Source of the DNA: Planctomycetota bacterium
GTDB lineage: Bacteria > Planctomycetota > UBA8742 > UBA2392
Assembly: GCA_020638635.1 (NCBI GenBank)
Contig: JACKIE010000002.1
Location: forward strand, 186,001 to 250,000
DNA length: 64,000 nucleotides
Reading direction: 5' to 3'
The notes under the pieces were generated by a model that searched no databases, was not told where the DNA came from, and saw only the letters and a program-made list of their open reading frames with translations. Position numbers and translations under genes: made by a program. Shown here piece after piece: positions 8,065-16,670 of this stretch; positions within the stretch are counted from its first letter, which is position 1; each line of letters opens with the position of its first letter.

Positions 8065-8829
8065 TCACTGGCGGCGCGTTAAGACGTAGGACAACGCGAT
8101 GCCTTCGTGGGTGAGGCTGGGGGCGATCACGTCTATTCCCTCGATCTCAGGCGCCAGGTAGGCCCCGTATCCGCCGGTGGCGAACACGGTCGGCTTGCTT
8201 GAGTAGGTCTTCACCAGCTCACGCAGAATGTTGTTCACCAGCCCGATGTAGCCGTAGTACACCCCGCTGTTAATGGCATCTTCCGTGTTCGCCCCGATCA
8301 CCGGCGGTCGGATACCGTCCGGCCGCACCAGCGGCAGCAGCGCGGTCTTCTGATGCAGCGCTTCCATAGCCAGGCCGATGCCGGGCGTTAACACGCCGCC
8401 GACGAACGCGCCGTCCTTGACGACGTCGAAGCTGACTGCGGTACCGAAATCCACGACGATCGCGTTTCCGCCGGAGCGTTCGCGGGCGGCCAGGGCGTTG
8501 ACCAGTCGGTCTTGTCCGACCTTCTCGGGGGGGGTGGCGCGGTTATCAATGGGTACCACGATGTCCCGACCCAGCGCGCAGGCCTTGTCTCCGCCCAGGT
8601 TGCCCCAGGCGGTTTCCAGAGCCTCAAGGCCCCGCGGATTGACGCTCGCGACCACCAACGGAAGCTTCAGCAGGACGGAAGTCCGCGCGCGCAGGGATTC
8701 CTGAACAACTTGTACGGGCGCGTGGCTGGAAACATCGAACTGCGAAAGCACTTCAAGCCCGCGCATGTGCGCGATGGTGGCGCTGGTGTTGCCGATGTCG
8801 GCGGCGACGATTTCTGCGGAGTTGCTCAC
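8065..8829 (-). CDS. coaX: type III pantothenate kinase
   Basis: First step of CoA synthesis (pantothenate phosphorylation), cytoplasmic. 254 aa, normal for CoaX. ASKHA-fold signatures: phosphate loop DIGNTS (11-16), VVDFGTAVSFD in the middle, GGVLTPGIGLAMEAL, and ATGGYGAYLAPEI near the C-terminus. The GTG start overlaps the TGA of the upstream FG-GAP lipoprotein gene by 4 nt, so the two are translationally coupled even though their products should work in different compartments. Confidence 0.95.
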   Translation of the reverse strand: MSNSAEIVAADIGNTSATIAHMRGLEVLSQFDVSSHAPVQVVQESLRARTSVLLKLPLVVASVNPRGLEALETAWGNLGGDKACALGRDIVVPIDNRATPPEKVGQDRLVNALAARERSGGNAIVVDFGTAVSFDVVKDGAFVGGVLTPGIGLAMEALHQKTALLPLVRPDGIRPPVIGANTEDAINSGVYYGYIGLVNNILRELVKTYSSKPTVFATGGYGAYLAPEIEGIDVIAPSLTHEGIALSYVLTRRQ

Positions 8830-11750
8830 GGCAGTGTGGTGCGCACGATGACGACATTGCCGTCGCGGTCAATGGCCAGCAGGTCGGGACGACCGTCGCC
8901 GGTGAAGTCGGCCAGCGACAGGTTGGTGGCGCGAAACTCGCCGACAGCCCTGGCGAGCGAGGCCTGAGCGTCGGTTGCCTCGCCGAACTGACCGCGCCCG
9001 TCGTTGACCCAAAGGGTCATGGTGTTGCCGCCTTCCGCCAGGTCTTCGCTGGCGATCAGGTCCAGGTCGCCGTCGCGGTCAAGGTCATCCAGCGCCAGGT
9101 CCAGCAGCCTACCCTTGGCAACGGGCGAGCCCTCGAAGGGCTCGAACTGGCGGCCGTTGCCGAGACGCAGCAGCGTAAGCTTTGCCTCTGCGTCCGTGGC
9201 GCCGAAGCCGACGGCAAGATCCAGCCGTCCGTCTCCGTCAAAGTCCGCGGGCGACAGCCCAAACAGGCGGCCCTTGACCGCGCCGCTGATCCAGGTTCGG
9301 AACGGGCCGATTTCATCGTCCGCGCTGCCGGTTCCTTCCAGCAGCACCAGGTACTGGGGCCCTGCGCCGTCCTCGCTGACCTGCATCACGGCCGCCACGT
9401 CCTCGATGCCGTCATTGGTGAAGTCGGCGCAGCACAACTCGCCCGAGAACTGGAGGCGCATGCCCGACTCTTCTCTGATCTCGAGCTGGGCGCGGCTTTC
9501 GCGCCAGCCGTCCCGGCCCTCATTGAACTGAACGCGCCCGAGGGGGCTGGGCCAAAGCACGTCCAGGTCGCCGTCGCGGTCGAAGTCGCCCAGGGCCGGC
9601 GCGCCGCGGAGCACGCTGGGCGGTGTGGGCAGCAGGTCCTGGTCGTCGCCGTCAAAGCGGCCCGCTCGGTTGTTGCGCAGCACGCGGGGTTTCTGGGCGG
9701 GATCGTTCGGTATGTACAGCAGGTCGGGCGCGCTGTCGCGGTCGAAGTCGATAGCCTGCAACACGCCGCCGGCACCCAGCGGCACACCTTCGCCGGCCAG
9801 GGTGAACGGTTCGCCCTCGGCGCCGCTAAGCCAGATCTGCAGGTTACCGTCGCGATCGAGCGCGGCCAGGTCCGTGCGCCCGTCGTCGTTGAAGTCGGCC
9901 ATGGCTGCCGCCAGCGGCGCGGGGATCTGCGGCACCGGCTGGTACGCCTCGATGAAGCGCACCTTGCTGTCCACGGTGGGGGGCATGTCGGCCGGGTTGA
10001 CCTTCAACACCAGCAGACCGGCGTTGGTCGCGAACACGATGTGCTCGTGCCAGTACTCCATGGCCTCGATGCGCACGCGCGCTCCCATGGGCAGGATTGC
10101 GTCCGGGCTGGAATCGCCATCATCAGAATTCAGATAGACACCCACTTCGTCCGCCACGCCACGGTCGTCTTCGCGAGCCACCAGGATGTCCGTGCGGCTG
10201 TCGCGGTTGACGTCGCGACACAGCACGGCGCCTGCCAGACGCGGCTGCTCACCGTTCAGGGAGAAAACTTTCCTGCGCAACCCGGCCCCCAACACCACTG
10301 ACAGCTCGGGCTCGCGTCCGGTGAACACGAAATCCGTGTGTCGATCACCATCCAGTTCGCCGGTCACGACGCGCTGCGCGCCGGCCACGTCAAGCGGCAA
10401 CACGCCCAGTTCAGTGCCGAAACCCGCGCCGTTGATGTTCAGCAGCAGGCGGCCTTTGCCGTCGGCGCCCATCACGTACAGGTCGGGCTTGCCGTCAGCG
10501 TTGGCGTCGTCGCACACCAGGGTGGCAGCAAGCGCACGACCGGCGAGGCCGGAAACGAGTTGCGCAGGCCGCGCGGTATATTGCACCAGCACGTCGCCGA
10601 AGGCATCCAGGATGGCATAGTCGTCACGCCCGTCGCGGTCGAAGTCAGCGCTGCGCACACACAGCGGCGCCTCAAGTGGGATGGTCTCCGATTGTACCGC
10701 GAAACGCGACTCGCCGACGCGGGTCTGGTTGTAGAGGCTGAGCAGTCGGTACGCCTGCTTGCCCTGCAGCAGAACCAACAGGTCGAGAGCACCGTTGCCG
10801 TCGAAGTCGCCACAGGCGAAGTCCAGAGCTGCTTCGTCGCCGGCGGGCAAAATACCCTCCGCCCGGCCCATGGGGTCGGTCAGCGCGGTGATCGAACCGT
10901 CGCCGAACAGGCAGACAAGCTCCGGGTCACCATCACGGTTCAGGTCCGCGAGCTTCAGCTTGATCGGCGCCTTGTCTCTCACTCCGCGGCAGTACAGCCT
11001 GAACTCCGGCGATACGGTGGCTCCATAGGGATCGGATGACGTGCCCGTGGTTTCCAGGACGTAGATACGCCTCGGTTCAAGCGGTTCGGCGGCTCTGGCG
11101 CGCAGGCCTTCGGGCCCGATGGAAAGCTGCAATTCGATGGCTCGCCCACTGCCGGAGCGAAGCACCAGGCCGCTTTCAGCCAACGAAGGCAGTCCTCCGC
11201 TAAGGCTCAGGCTTACGTCGTCGGCGGCAAGATACAGGGCGCCCGTTGAAGCCGCGAGGTCGTTTGCAAGCGCGCCCGGCGACGCAGGATGAGCGAGCAG
11301 CGGTTGTCGCCGGCCCAGCTGCTCATCGCCTTGGAAGTTCAATACATAGTTGCCAGCGCGAAGTGTTAGCGCGCGCGAGCCTATGGGGTTCTCCAGCTTC
11401 AACTCGTGCAGCACAGTGCCGTCGTCCAGCGTCACCATGATGACTTCAAACGGCACGTCCACATTTCCGCGGGTCAGGCGAAAACCGGTACCCGGCGGCG
11501 CTTGCAAAAGCAGCCGTCTCAGCGAAGGGTGCGGAATGGCGTCAACGACCTGGTCGCCGTCGATGTCCGCGGGGATGAGCGCCCGCATCCCGGGCGTGCC
11601 GGCCGATGTAATGGGGCCTGCCGTACGGTTGGAAGCGGGACCGCCGTTCCCGGAGGGCACGCTGTTGCCGCATCCGGCCAAGGCCAGTACGCAAATCAGT
11701 GAAACTGGGCACAGCTTCCGCACGGGATTCCTGTTTGACGGCCGAATCAT
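8826..11750 (-). CDS. FG-GAP/VCBS-repeat lipoprotein
   Basis: 974 aa. The signal peptide ends in the lipobox LALAGC (about residue 27), so it is predicted to be a lipid-anchored protein outside the cytoplasmic membrane. About fourteen Ca-binding-like repeats of the DxDxDGxxD type run through the chain (DLNRDGDPELV, DFDGNGALDLLV, DANADGKPDLYV, DFNDDGRTDLAAL, DLDRDGDLDLIA, DFTGDGRPDLLA), consistent with one or two seven-bladed integrin-like propellers. Function unknown; such proteins are usually adhesive or structural. It is the first gene of a two-gene unit with coaX. The ATG at 11750 is favoured by the signal peptide. Confidence 0.88.
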   Translation of the reverse strand: MIRPSNRNPVRKLCPVSLICVLALAGCGNSVPSGNGGPASNRTAGPITSAGTPGMRALIPADIDGDQVVDAIPHPSLRRLLLQAPPGTGFRLTRGNVDVPFEVIMVTLDDGTVLHELKLENPIGSRALTLRAGNYVLNFQGDEQLGRRQPLLAHPASPGALANDLAASTGALYLAADDVSLSLSGGLPSLAESGLVLRSGSGRAIELQLSIGPEGLRARAAEPLEPRRIYVLETTGTSSDPYGATVSPEFRLYCRGVRDKAPIKLKLADLNRDGDPELVCLFGDGSITALTDPMGRAEGILPAGDEAALDFACGDFDGNGALDLLVLLQGKQAYRLLSLYNQTRVGESRFAVQSETIPLEAPLCVRSADFDRDGRDDYAILDAFGDVLVQYTARPAQLVSGLAGRALAATLVCDDANADGKPDLYVMGADGKGRLLLNINGAGFGTELGVLPLDVAGAQRVVTGELDGDRHTDFVFTGREPELSVVLGAGLRRKVFSLNGEQPRLAGAVLCRDVNRDSRTDILVAREDDRGVADEVGVYLNSDDGDSSPDAILPMGARVRIEAMEYWHEHIVFATNAGLLVLKVNPADMPPTVDSKVRFIEAYQPVPQIPAPLAAAMADFNDDGRTDLAALDRDGNLQIWLSGAEGEPFTLAGEGVPLGAGGVLQAIDFDRDSAPDLLYIPNDPAQKPRVLRNNRAGRFDGDDQDLLPTPPSVLRGAPALGDFDRDGDLDVLWPSPLGRVQFNEGRDGWRESRAQLEIREESGMRLQFSGELCCADFTNDGIEDVAAVMQVSEDGAGPQYLVLLEGTGSADDEIGPFRTWISGAVKGRLFGLSPADFDGDGRLDLAVGFGATDAEAKLTLLRLGNGRQFEPFEGSPVAKGRLLDLALDDLDRDGDLDLIASEDLAEGGNTMTLWVNDGRGQFGEATDAQASLARAVGEFRATNLSLADFTGDGRPDLLAIDRDGNVVIVRTTLP

Positions 11751-11800
11751 ACATGATACGGATCAAGCCGCGTTGACGTAACCATCGACAGGCAGGCGAA

Positions 11801-11873
11801 CTCCAAAAAGCAAAATTCAAAATGGGCTCGGTCGAGCGGTCATTTTGAATTCTGCAATTTGAGTTTCGAGTTG
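11801..11873. repeat. gene-free inverted heptamer-repeat element (CAAAATT type)
   Basis: Arms at 11801-11825 (units CAAAAAG, CAAAATT, CAAAATG) and 11841-11873 (the complement) are separated by only about 15 bp. The unit is of the same sequence family as the perfect arms of the cassette at 52687-53275. The right arm ends 3 nt from the stop codon of the repressor gene. Confidence 0.75.
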
Positions 11874-11876
11874 TTT

Positions 11877-12590
11877 CTAGTGGTACAGGTCCACGGTCAC
11901 CTTCATGACCGGGTAGACCCACTGCAATTCGCGCACGCTGAAAATCTGGACGTCGTGGGCGGGGTTGTACGGCGCCAGGATTACGTTGTCGCCGCGGCGC
12001 TGGTAAACCTTGCAGGTTACGTCGCCGTTCTCAAGCTTGGCCACCACAGGTTTGCCTTCACGCGGCATCATGTTGGGCGCCACGATGATGGTGCTGCCGT
12101 CCGGGATCACAGGCTCCATGCTGTCTCCGGCGATGCGCAGGGCGAAGGCGTTTTCATCGCCCACGTCGCGTGGGCAATCTACGTAGTCGCTGCCCGAGCC
12201 CGTCGGGTAGTCGTCAAACGCCGCCAGCGGTCGGCCGGCGGCTGTGATGCTGACCACGGGGATCATGCGCGTGCCGTTGCGCTGCCCGACGCTGACAGCC
12301 TCGCGCGAACGCTCGGCCATCTTGCGATTGAGCATGTCGCGTGTGAGGGTTTCCGTGTCTTCCAGGTTGGGCTCATCGGTGGCGACAAAGAAGTCCGGCG
12401 TCACGTTTAGAGCCTGGCTGAGTTTGCGCAAAATCTTGCTGCTCACCGGGTAACGGCCGTTCTCCACGGCACTGAGATAGGGTCGTGTGCAGCCGATACG
12501 CTTAGCAAGCTCGGCGCAAGTCATGCCGCGGAAACTACGGAGACGCTTGATGCGCTCCCCGGCGGCGACGGTGGATTTCGGGTCGGTCAT
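11877..12590 (-). CDS. LexA-like self-cleaving transcription repressor (HTH-XRE plus S24 peptidase)
   Basis: 237 aa. An N-terminal XRE helix-turn-helix (about 11-67, MTCAELAKRIGCTRPYLSAV) joins a C-terminal S24/LexA peptidase domain. The catalytic dyad is Ser157 (GDSMEP) and Lys194 (VTCKVY), with the same 37-residue spacing as E. coli LexA Ser119/Lys156. A likely Ala-Gly cleavage site is at 118-119 (TAAGRP). This predicts RecA-stimulated autocleavage and a stress regulon. No phage genes surround it, so it is more likely a host or remnant regulator. Its promoter region contains a 12-bp palindrome that could be an operator. Confidence 0.9.
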   Translation of the reverse strand: MTDPKSTVAAGERIKRLRSFRGMTCAELAKRIGCTRPYLSAVENGRYPVSSKILRKLSQALNVTPDFFVATDEPNLEDTETLTRDMLNRKMAERSREAVSVGQRNGTRMIPVVSITAAGRPLAAFDDYPTGSGSDYVDCPRDVGDENAFALRIAGDSMEPVIPDGSTIIVAPNMMPREGKPVVAKLENGDVTCKVYQRRGDNVILAPYNPAHDVQIFSVRELQWVYPVMKVTVDLYH

Positions 12591-12642
12591 GGAACTCTCT
12601 CTGCTAGGCGCCCTTCAGCGCTCATTCGAACCTTGTGTAATG

Positions 12643-12671
12643 ATTCTGCCGTAGGGGTAGGCAAATTGCAA
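12643..12671 (-). promoter_or_regulatory. predicted sigma70-type promoter of the LexA-like repressor gene
   Basis: On the minus strand TTGCAA (12666-12671), a 17-bp spacer and CAGAAT (12643-12648) lie about 50 bp before the repressor start codon. Confidence 0.4.
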
Positions 12672-12732
12672 GAAAATGTCGTGGTTTAATCGCACGAACA
12701 CCCCCGTTGCATGACACACGGTTTCCGTCACA

Positions 12733-12744
12733 TCAATATATTGA
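12733..12744. promoter_or_regulatory. 12-bp perfect palindrome TCAATATATTGA, candidate operator
   Basis: An AT-rich perfect palindrome in an otherwise GC-rich genome, located between the divergent repressor and lipoprotein genes. It could bind the repressor, but I see no second copy nearby. Confidence 0.35.
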
Positions 12745-12887
12745 GGTACTCGGCAGATGAAATCGAGAAGTAGCACAACTTGCTGTCTGGCCACCGGTGC
12801 GTGAAGTGTAAGGTACGCATGACAGGTGTAAGAGTATCGGGCCCGCGAGCGTAAGTAGGCTGGTGGTTTGACTTGGACTGTCAACGG

Positions 12888-12916
12888 TTGCGTCTGGAAA
12901 GCGAATCGGGTAGAAA
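12888..12916 (+). promoter_or_regulatory. predicted promoter of the 12966 lipoprotein gene
   Basis: TTGCGT (12888-12893), a 17-bp spacer and TAGAAA (12911-12916), followed by a leader of about 45 nt with GGAGG before the ATG. Confidence 0.35.
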
Positions 12917-12965
12917 CTAGCCCCAGCACCCCCCGCTAACTTGTTTGCTGTCGTGGAGGTTTTCC

Positions 12966-13481
12966 ATGGCCCGGATCCTTACCGGCGTCCTGCTTGTTGC
13001 CCTTTCCATTGTTGTGGTTGGCTGCGGCTCCAGCAAGCCCATGCGCTTCCAGTTTGACGTGCCCTCCGGCACCGCCCAGATCAAGATCGACGAAGGCTCG
13101 GTCCACTCCGGCGACACCGGCAAGGTGTACACGCTCAAGAGCAACGATGCCGAGAAGACCATCGAGCTCAAGTGGAACGGCCAGACCGTGTACGGCAAGA
13201 TGGACGTGTTCGACCACACCGCCCTTACCCGCATCTCGGTGGTGCCGGTCCACCTGACATCCGACATCGTAAGCGCAGTTGACGATTTCAAGGCCGTCAC
13301 CTACGTCGTGTACCAGCGCTACCGCGACTCCAGCGTGCGCGGCACCGCAGGTGAGGACACCCAGCTGCGTGTTTACGACTACGGCGACACCGTGACCCGC
13401 GAAGCCCTGATCGAACAGGCCCGCCTGAACGGCCACGTCATCGCAGTCATCGACTTTGGCAACAGCGAATACATCAAGTAG
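12966..13481 (+). CDS. lipoprotein, unknown function
   Basis: 171 aa from ATG 12966, with GGAGG 8 nt upstream; an upstream Met at 12945 is not supported. The signal peptide MARILTGVLLVALSIVVVGC ends in a lipobox with Cys20. The mature part is beta-rich, beginning PMRFQFDVPSGTAQIKIDEG, which reads like a small PEGA/Ig-like fold. It is followed after 3 nt by another lipoprotein gene, so the pair is an operon ending at the terminator at 14462. No specific role is evident. Confidence 0.85.
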   Translation: MARILTGVLLVALSIVVVGCGSSKPMRFQFDVPSGTAQIKIDEGSVHSGDTGKVYTLKSNDAEKTIELKWNGQTVYGKMDVFDHTALTRISVVPVHLTSDIVSAVDDFKAVTYVVYQRYRDSSVRGTAGEDTQLRVYDYGDTVTREALIEQARLNGHVIAVIDFGNSEYIK

Positions 13482-13484
13482 TCC

Positions 13485-14459
13485 ATGCGACGACTGCTGT
13501 ACACGCTTGCGATTCTCGCCCTGCTTGGCACCGCCTGTGCCAGCAGCGGCGAGGTCGTGTACACGGGCCAGAACGAGGACGCCCGCGAAGGCGCCTGGAT
13601 CAAGGACCCGAACGCCGTGGGCACCACCCGCGATTCCAGCGCGCGCGAAGACACCACGCGCACGGAGTCAAACCGCGTGGACATCCCGGTGCTCGAGTAC
13701 GCCCAGGTCGGCTGCTCCACTTACGGAGCTGCCGGGCATCGTCAATCGGGCTATGATTCGCGCTACGCGCGCTCGACCTACGTGGCGATTACGCACGCCG
13801 ACTACACCACCCGGCGCGTGATGTTCGAGGGATTCGAGAGCAACACCACCACGGAAACCACGGAAGCGCGCCGCAATGCCACCTTGTACCCCAGCCTGTA
13901 CGGCAACGAGCGTCTGAACTACCGCCTCGGCCGTGACCGATACCGCGCTTTCTCGGCGCTGGAGCAGCCCTGGACCAACACCGGCAAGCTGGCCTCCGAG
14001 GGCATCAGGTCCAACAGCTACCTTGAGGGTGTACGCAGTGAGGCTTTCCTGGAAGGCGCCCGCACGCGCTACGGTTACGACGCTGCCTACGTTACTCGCG
14101 TTGTCGGGTTGCACCTGTGGAAGTATGCCGACCGCGAACTGGTGACCGACGCCGTCGAGATCACCTATACGCTCGTCTACTACAACACAAATGACTACGA
14201 TACCGGCCCGACCGAAATCGACGAGCCCGTGCCGTACTACACCGAGTACATTGAAGGGTCCGCCACGCTGCCCAAGGATGGCACCAGCGTTGAGTACCTC
14301 AAGCGAGATGACGCGCGCAACATCCTGCGCTGGAAGTTTCCCAAGGGAATCAAGGCCGGCGAAACCAACAGCATGAAGTACAAGGTGACCGTGCGCCTGA
14401 ACCCATCAGGCGAATACCTGCCGCCGGAAGACAAGCCCGGCGAGCCTCGCAAGCAGTAA
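13485..14459 (+). CDS. lipoprotein with a C-terminal DUF11-like domain
   Basis: 324 aa. Signal peptide with lipobox LGTAC (Cys at about 18). The middle region is polar and Tyr/Arg-rich. The last 110 residues (ITYTLVYYNTNDYDTGP to KVTVRLNP) look like a conserved-repeat/DUF11-type beta-sandwich, in which an unpaired, growing envelope structure is often proposed. It starts 3 nt after the preceding lipoprotein gene and is closed by a strong terminator. The DUF11 likeness is judged by eye. Confidence 0.82.
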   Translation: MRRLLYTLAILALLGTACASSGEVVYTGQNEDAREGAWIKDPNAVGTTRDSSAREDTTRTESNRVDIPVLEYAQVGCSTYGAAGHRQSGYDSRYARSTYVAITHADYTTRRVMFEGFESNTTTETTEARRNATLYPSLYGNERLNYRLGRDRYRAFSALEQPWTNTGKLASEGIRSNSYLEGVRSEAFLEGARTRYGYDAAYVTRVVGLHLWKYADRELVTDAVEITYTLVYYNTNDYDTGPTEIDEPVPYYTEYIEGSATLPKDGTSVEYLKRDDARNILRWKFPKGIKAGETNSMKYKVTVRLNPSGEYLPPEDKPGEPRKQ

Positions 14460-14461
14460 CC

Positions 14462-14490
14462 AAAGCCCGCCAACCGGCGGGCTTTTTGTT
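14462..14490 (+). terminator. intrinsic terminator of the lipoprotein pair
   Basis: A 10-bp stem AAAGCCCGCC / GGCGGGCTTT with an AACC tetraloop (14462-14485) runs into TTGTT. Confidence 0.92.
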
Positions 14491-14517
14491 CTCTTCGCGT
14501 CGATGGTTGCCGCCGCG

Positions 14518-14545
14518 TTTACGGCCTCGCCGCCCCCGCTATACT
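14518..14545 (+). promoter_or_regulatory. predicted promoter of squalene-hopene cyclase gene
   Basis: TTTACG (14518-14523), a 16-bp spacer and TATACT (14540-14545). The context GCTATACTCC around the -10 is repeated upstream of pgk (44588-44593). Confidence 0.45.
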
Positions 14546-14566
14546 CCCGGCCTGAAGGGGGATTCC

Positions 14567-16654
14567 TTGACGCGCCACACTCAAACCCTGCACCGCGACC
14601 TGAACCGCAAACGGCCGCGGCACCGCACCCTGCGCGAGATCGACCATGACCTCGAGAAGCTTGAGGGCATGCTGCAGGAGTTCGGCGCCAAGCCGCCGCG
14701 CGCCACGCGCTCCGGCAACCGCGAGCTGGACGGCGCTATCGACAACCAGATTAAACGCCTGCTGAATCTGCGCGAGAAGCCCCACAACGAGTACTGGAAC
14801 GCCGAGCTCGACTCGACCGCCGGGTTGGGCGCACAGTACATCCTGATGATGCACTTCCTCGATCGCGTGGACGCCGACAAACAGCGGCGCATCGCGGACT
14901 TCACCCGCAACTGGCAGACGGCCGAAGGCTACTGGACCATTCACAACGGCGGCCCGGGGCACCTCAGCTACACCATCACCTGCTATTTCGCACTGAAGGT
15001 CGCGGGCGATTCGCCGGACGCGCCCCACATGGTGAAGGCGCGCGAGTGGATTCTCGTCCAGGGCGGCGCCATGCGAGTCGGTGTCGAGACCCGCTTCCTG
15101 CTGGCGCTGTTCGGCCAGTTCGACTGGGCCGGCGTGCCGCCCATTCCGCCCTGGCTGGTGCTGCTGCCCTACCTGCCGCAGTTGCCGGACGTGCTGGAGC
15201 GTAAGACGGTCAACATCTACGACCTCAGCTACTGGTGCCGCATCAGCCTGGTCCCCATGGCCGTTCTGTACGAAACGCGGCCGTTGAAGAAGCTGCACGT
15301 GGACATCGACGAGCTGTTCGTCGAGCCCAAAGACCAGCGCGAGTGGGATTTCGAAAGCTACACCGACCCGGGCATCATCAGCCTGGGCGGCTTGATCCAG
15401 CTGGGCGCGCGCTTCGTGAAGAAGTTCGAGGGAACCATCGGCGCGGTGGTGCGCAAGATTGCCCTGCGCAAGGCCAAAGACTGGATCCTGAGCCACCAGG
15501 ACGACAGCGGCGACTGGGGCGGCATCTACCCGCCCATGATGTACAACCTGATGGCCCTGCCGCAGGTGGGCGTCGACAAGGACGACCCCCGCATGCTCAA
15601 GACCTGGCAGGCGCTTGACCGCTTCATGATCGACCACGGCGAGCGCGGCCTGCACGTGCAGGCCTGCGTCAGCCCGGTGTGGGACACGGCCTGGGCCATG
15701 GTGGCGCTGGCCGAGGCGGGCGTGGACGTGCGCGCGCCGGAGATGCAGCGGCATGTAGATTGGCTCTACTCGCGGCAGATCTTCCGCGAGGGCGACTGGG
15801 CGATCAAGAACCCCGACGCCATCCCCGGCGGCTGGTGCTTCCAGTTCTACAACGACTTCTACCCGGACATCGACGACACCTCGGTGGTGCTGATGGCCCT
15901 GCTTTGGGGCGGCTTCCGCAAGGGCAAGTGCATGCGCACCGAGCAAGTGCGCATCGGCCTGGAGTGGCTGCTGGCCATGCAGAACCGCGACGGCGGCTGG
16001 AGCGCGTTTGAGAACTCGGTAGACAAGGACATCGTCAATCACATCCCGTTCAACGATTTGGACAACATGCTGGACCCAAGCACGGCCGACATCACCGGCC
16101 ACGTGCTGGAAACGCTGGGGCATTTCGGCTTCACGCGCAGCTTCAAGCCCGTGGCGCGCGGCATTCACTTCCTGAAGAAGACGCAGGAGGCCAACGGCAG
16201 CTGGTGGGGGCGCTGGGGCGTGAACTACATCTACGGCACGCACGGGGCCCTGTGCGGCCTCGCGCAGGTGGGCGAGGACATGAAGCAACCCTTCGTGCGC
16301 AAGGCCGTCGAGTGGCTGTATTCCGTGCAGCAGCCGGACGGCGCTTGGGGCGAAGACTGCGAAAGCTACCGCCACAAGGAACTGGCAGGCAAAGGCGAGG
16401 CCACACCCAGCCAGACAGCATGGGCGCTGCTGGGGCTGATGACAGCAGGCGAAGTGGATGACCCGCGTGTGGAGAAGGGCATCCAGTGGCTGATCCAGAA
16501 TCAGCTGCCTTGCGGCGGCTGGAAAGAAGACAAATTCACCGGCACCGGCTTCCCCAACGCGTTCTACCTGAACTACCACTTCTACCGCGAGTATTTCCCT
16601 CTGATGGCCCTGGCGAGGTACCGCAATCTGAAGTGCGGGCTCAACACAGTGTGA
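14567..16654 (+). CDS. shc: squalene-hopene cyclase family terpene cyclase
   Basis: Cyclises squalene (or a related polyprenyl chain) to hopanoid, at the membrane. 695 aa from TTG 14567, chosen because GGGGG precedes it and because the earlier ATG at 14486 lies inside the terminator. The protonating DxDDT motif is present as DIDDTS (Asp434-Thr438). QW-type repeats are visible as SGDWGGIYPP, DGGWSAFEN, NGSWWGRWG and DGAWGED. The N-terminal 70 residues are basic and longer than usual. No hpn or squalene synthase genes lie in the window, so the exact substrate is not shown. Confidence 0.9.
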   Translation: MTRHTQTLHRDLNRKRPRHRTLREIDHDLEKLEGMLQEFGAKPPRATRSGNRELDGAIDNQIKRLLNLREKPHNEYWNAELDSTAGLGAQYILMMHFLDRVDADKQRRIADFTRNWQTAEGYWTIHNGGPGHLSYTITCYFALKVAGDSPDAPHMVKAREWILVQGGAMRVGVETRFLLALFGQFDWAGVPPIPPWLVLLPYLPQLPDVLERKTVNIYDLSYWCRISLVPMAVLYETRPLKKLHVDIDELFVEPKDQREWDFESYTDPGIISLGGLIQLGARFVKKFEGTIGAVVRKIALRKAKDWILSHQDDSGDWGGIYPPMMYNLMALPQVGVDKDDPRMLKTWQALDRFMIDHGERGLHVQACVSPVWDTAWAMVALAEAGVDVRAPEMQRHVDWLYSRQIFREGDWAIKNPDAIPGGWCFQFYNDFYPDIDDTSVVLMALLWGGFRKGKCMRTEQVRIGLEWLLAMQNRDGGWSAFENSVDKDIVNHIPFNDLDNMLDPSTADITGHVLETLGHFGFTRSFKPVARGIHFLKKTQEANGSWWGRWGVNYIYGTHGALCGLAQVGEDMKQPFVRKAVEWLYSVQQPDGAWGEDCESYRHKELAGKGEATPSQTAWALLGLMTAGEVDDPRVEKGIQWLIQNQLPCGGWKEDKFTGTGFPNAFYLNYHFYREYFPLMALARYRNLKCGLNTV

Positions 16655-16670
16655 CACTGTCGCGCGTGAT

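Larger units (their letters stand above)
12591..12965. other. divergent intergenic region between repressor and lipoprotein genes
   Basis: 375 bp without a convincing gene, less GC-rich than its surroundings. It holds predicted promoters for both flanking genes and a perfect palindrome, listed separately. The only long frame (12615-12929, minus) has no ribosome site and atypical composition. Confidence 0.7.

Noticed and set aside
12615..12929. 104-codon minus-strand frame between repressor and lipoprotein
   Set aside because: No ribosome site, unlike-coding composition, overlaps predicted promoters.
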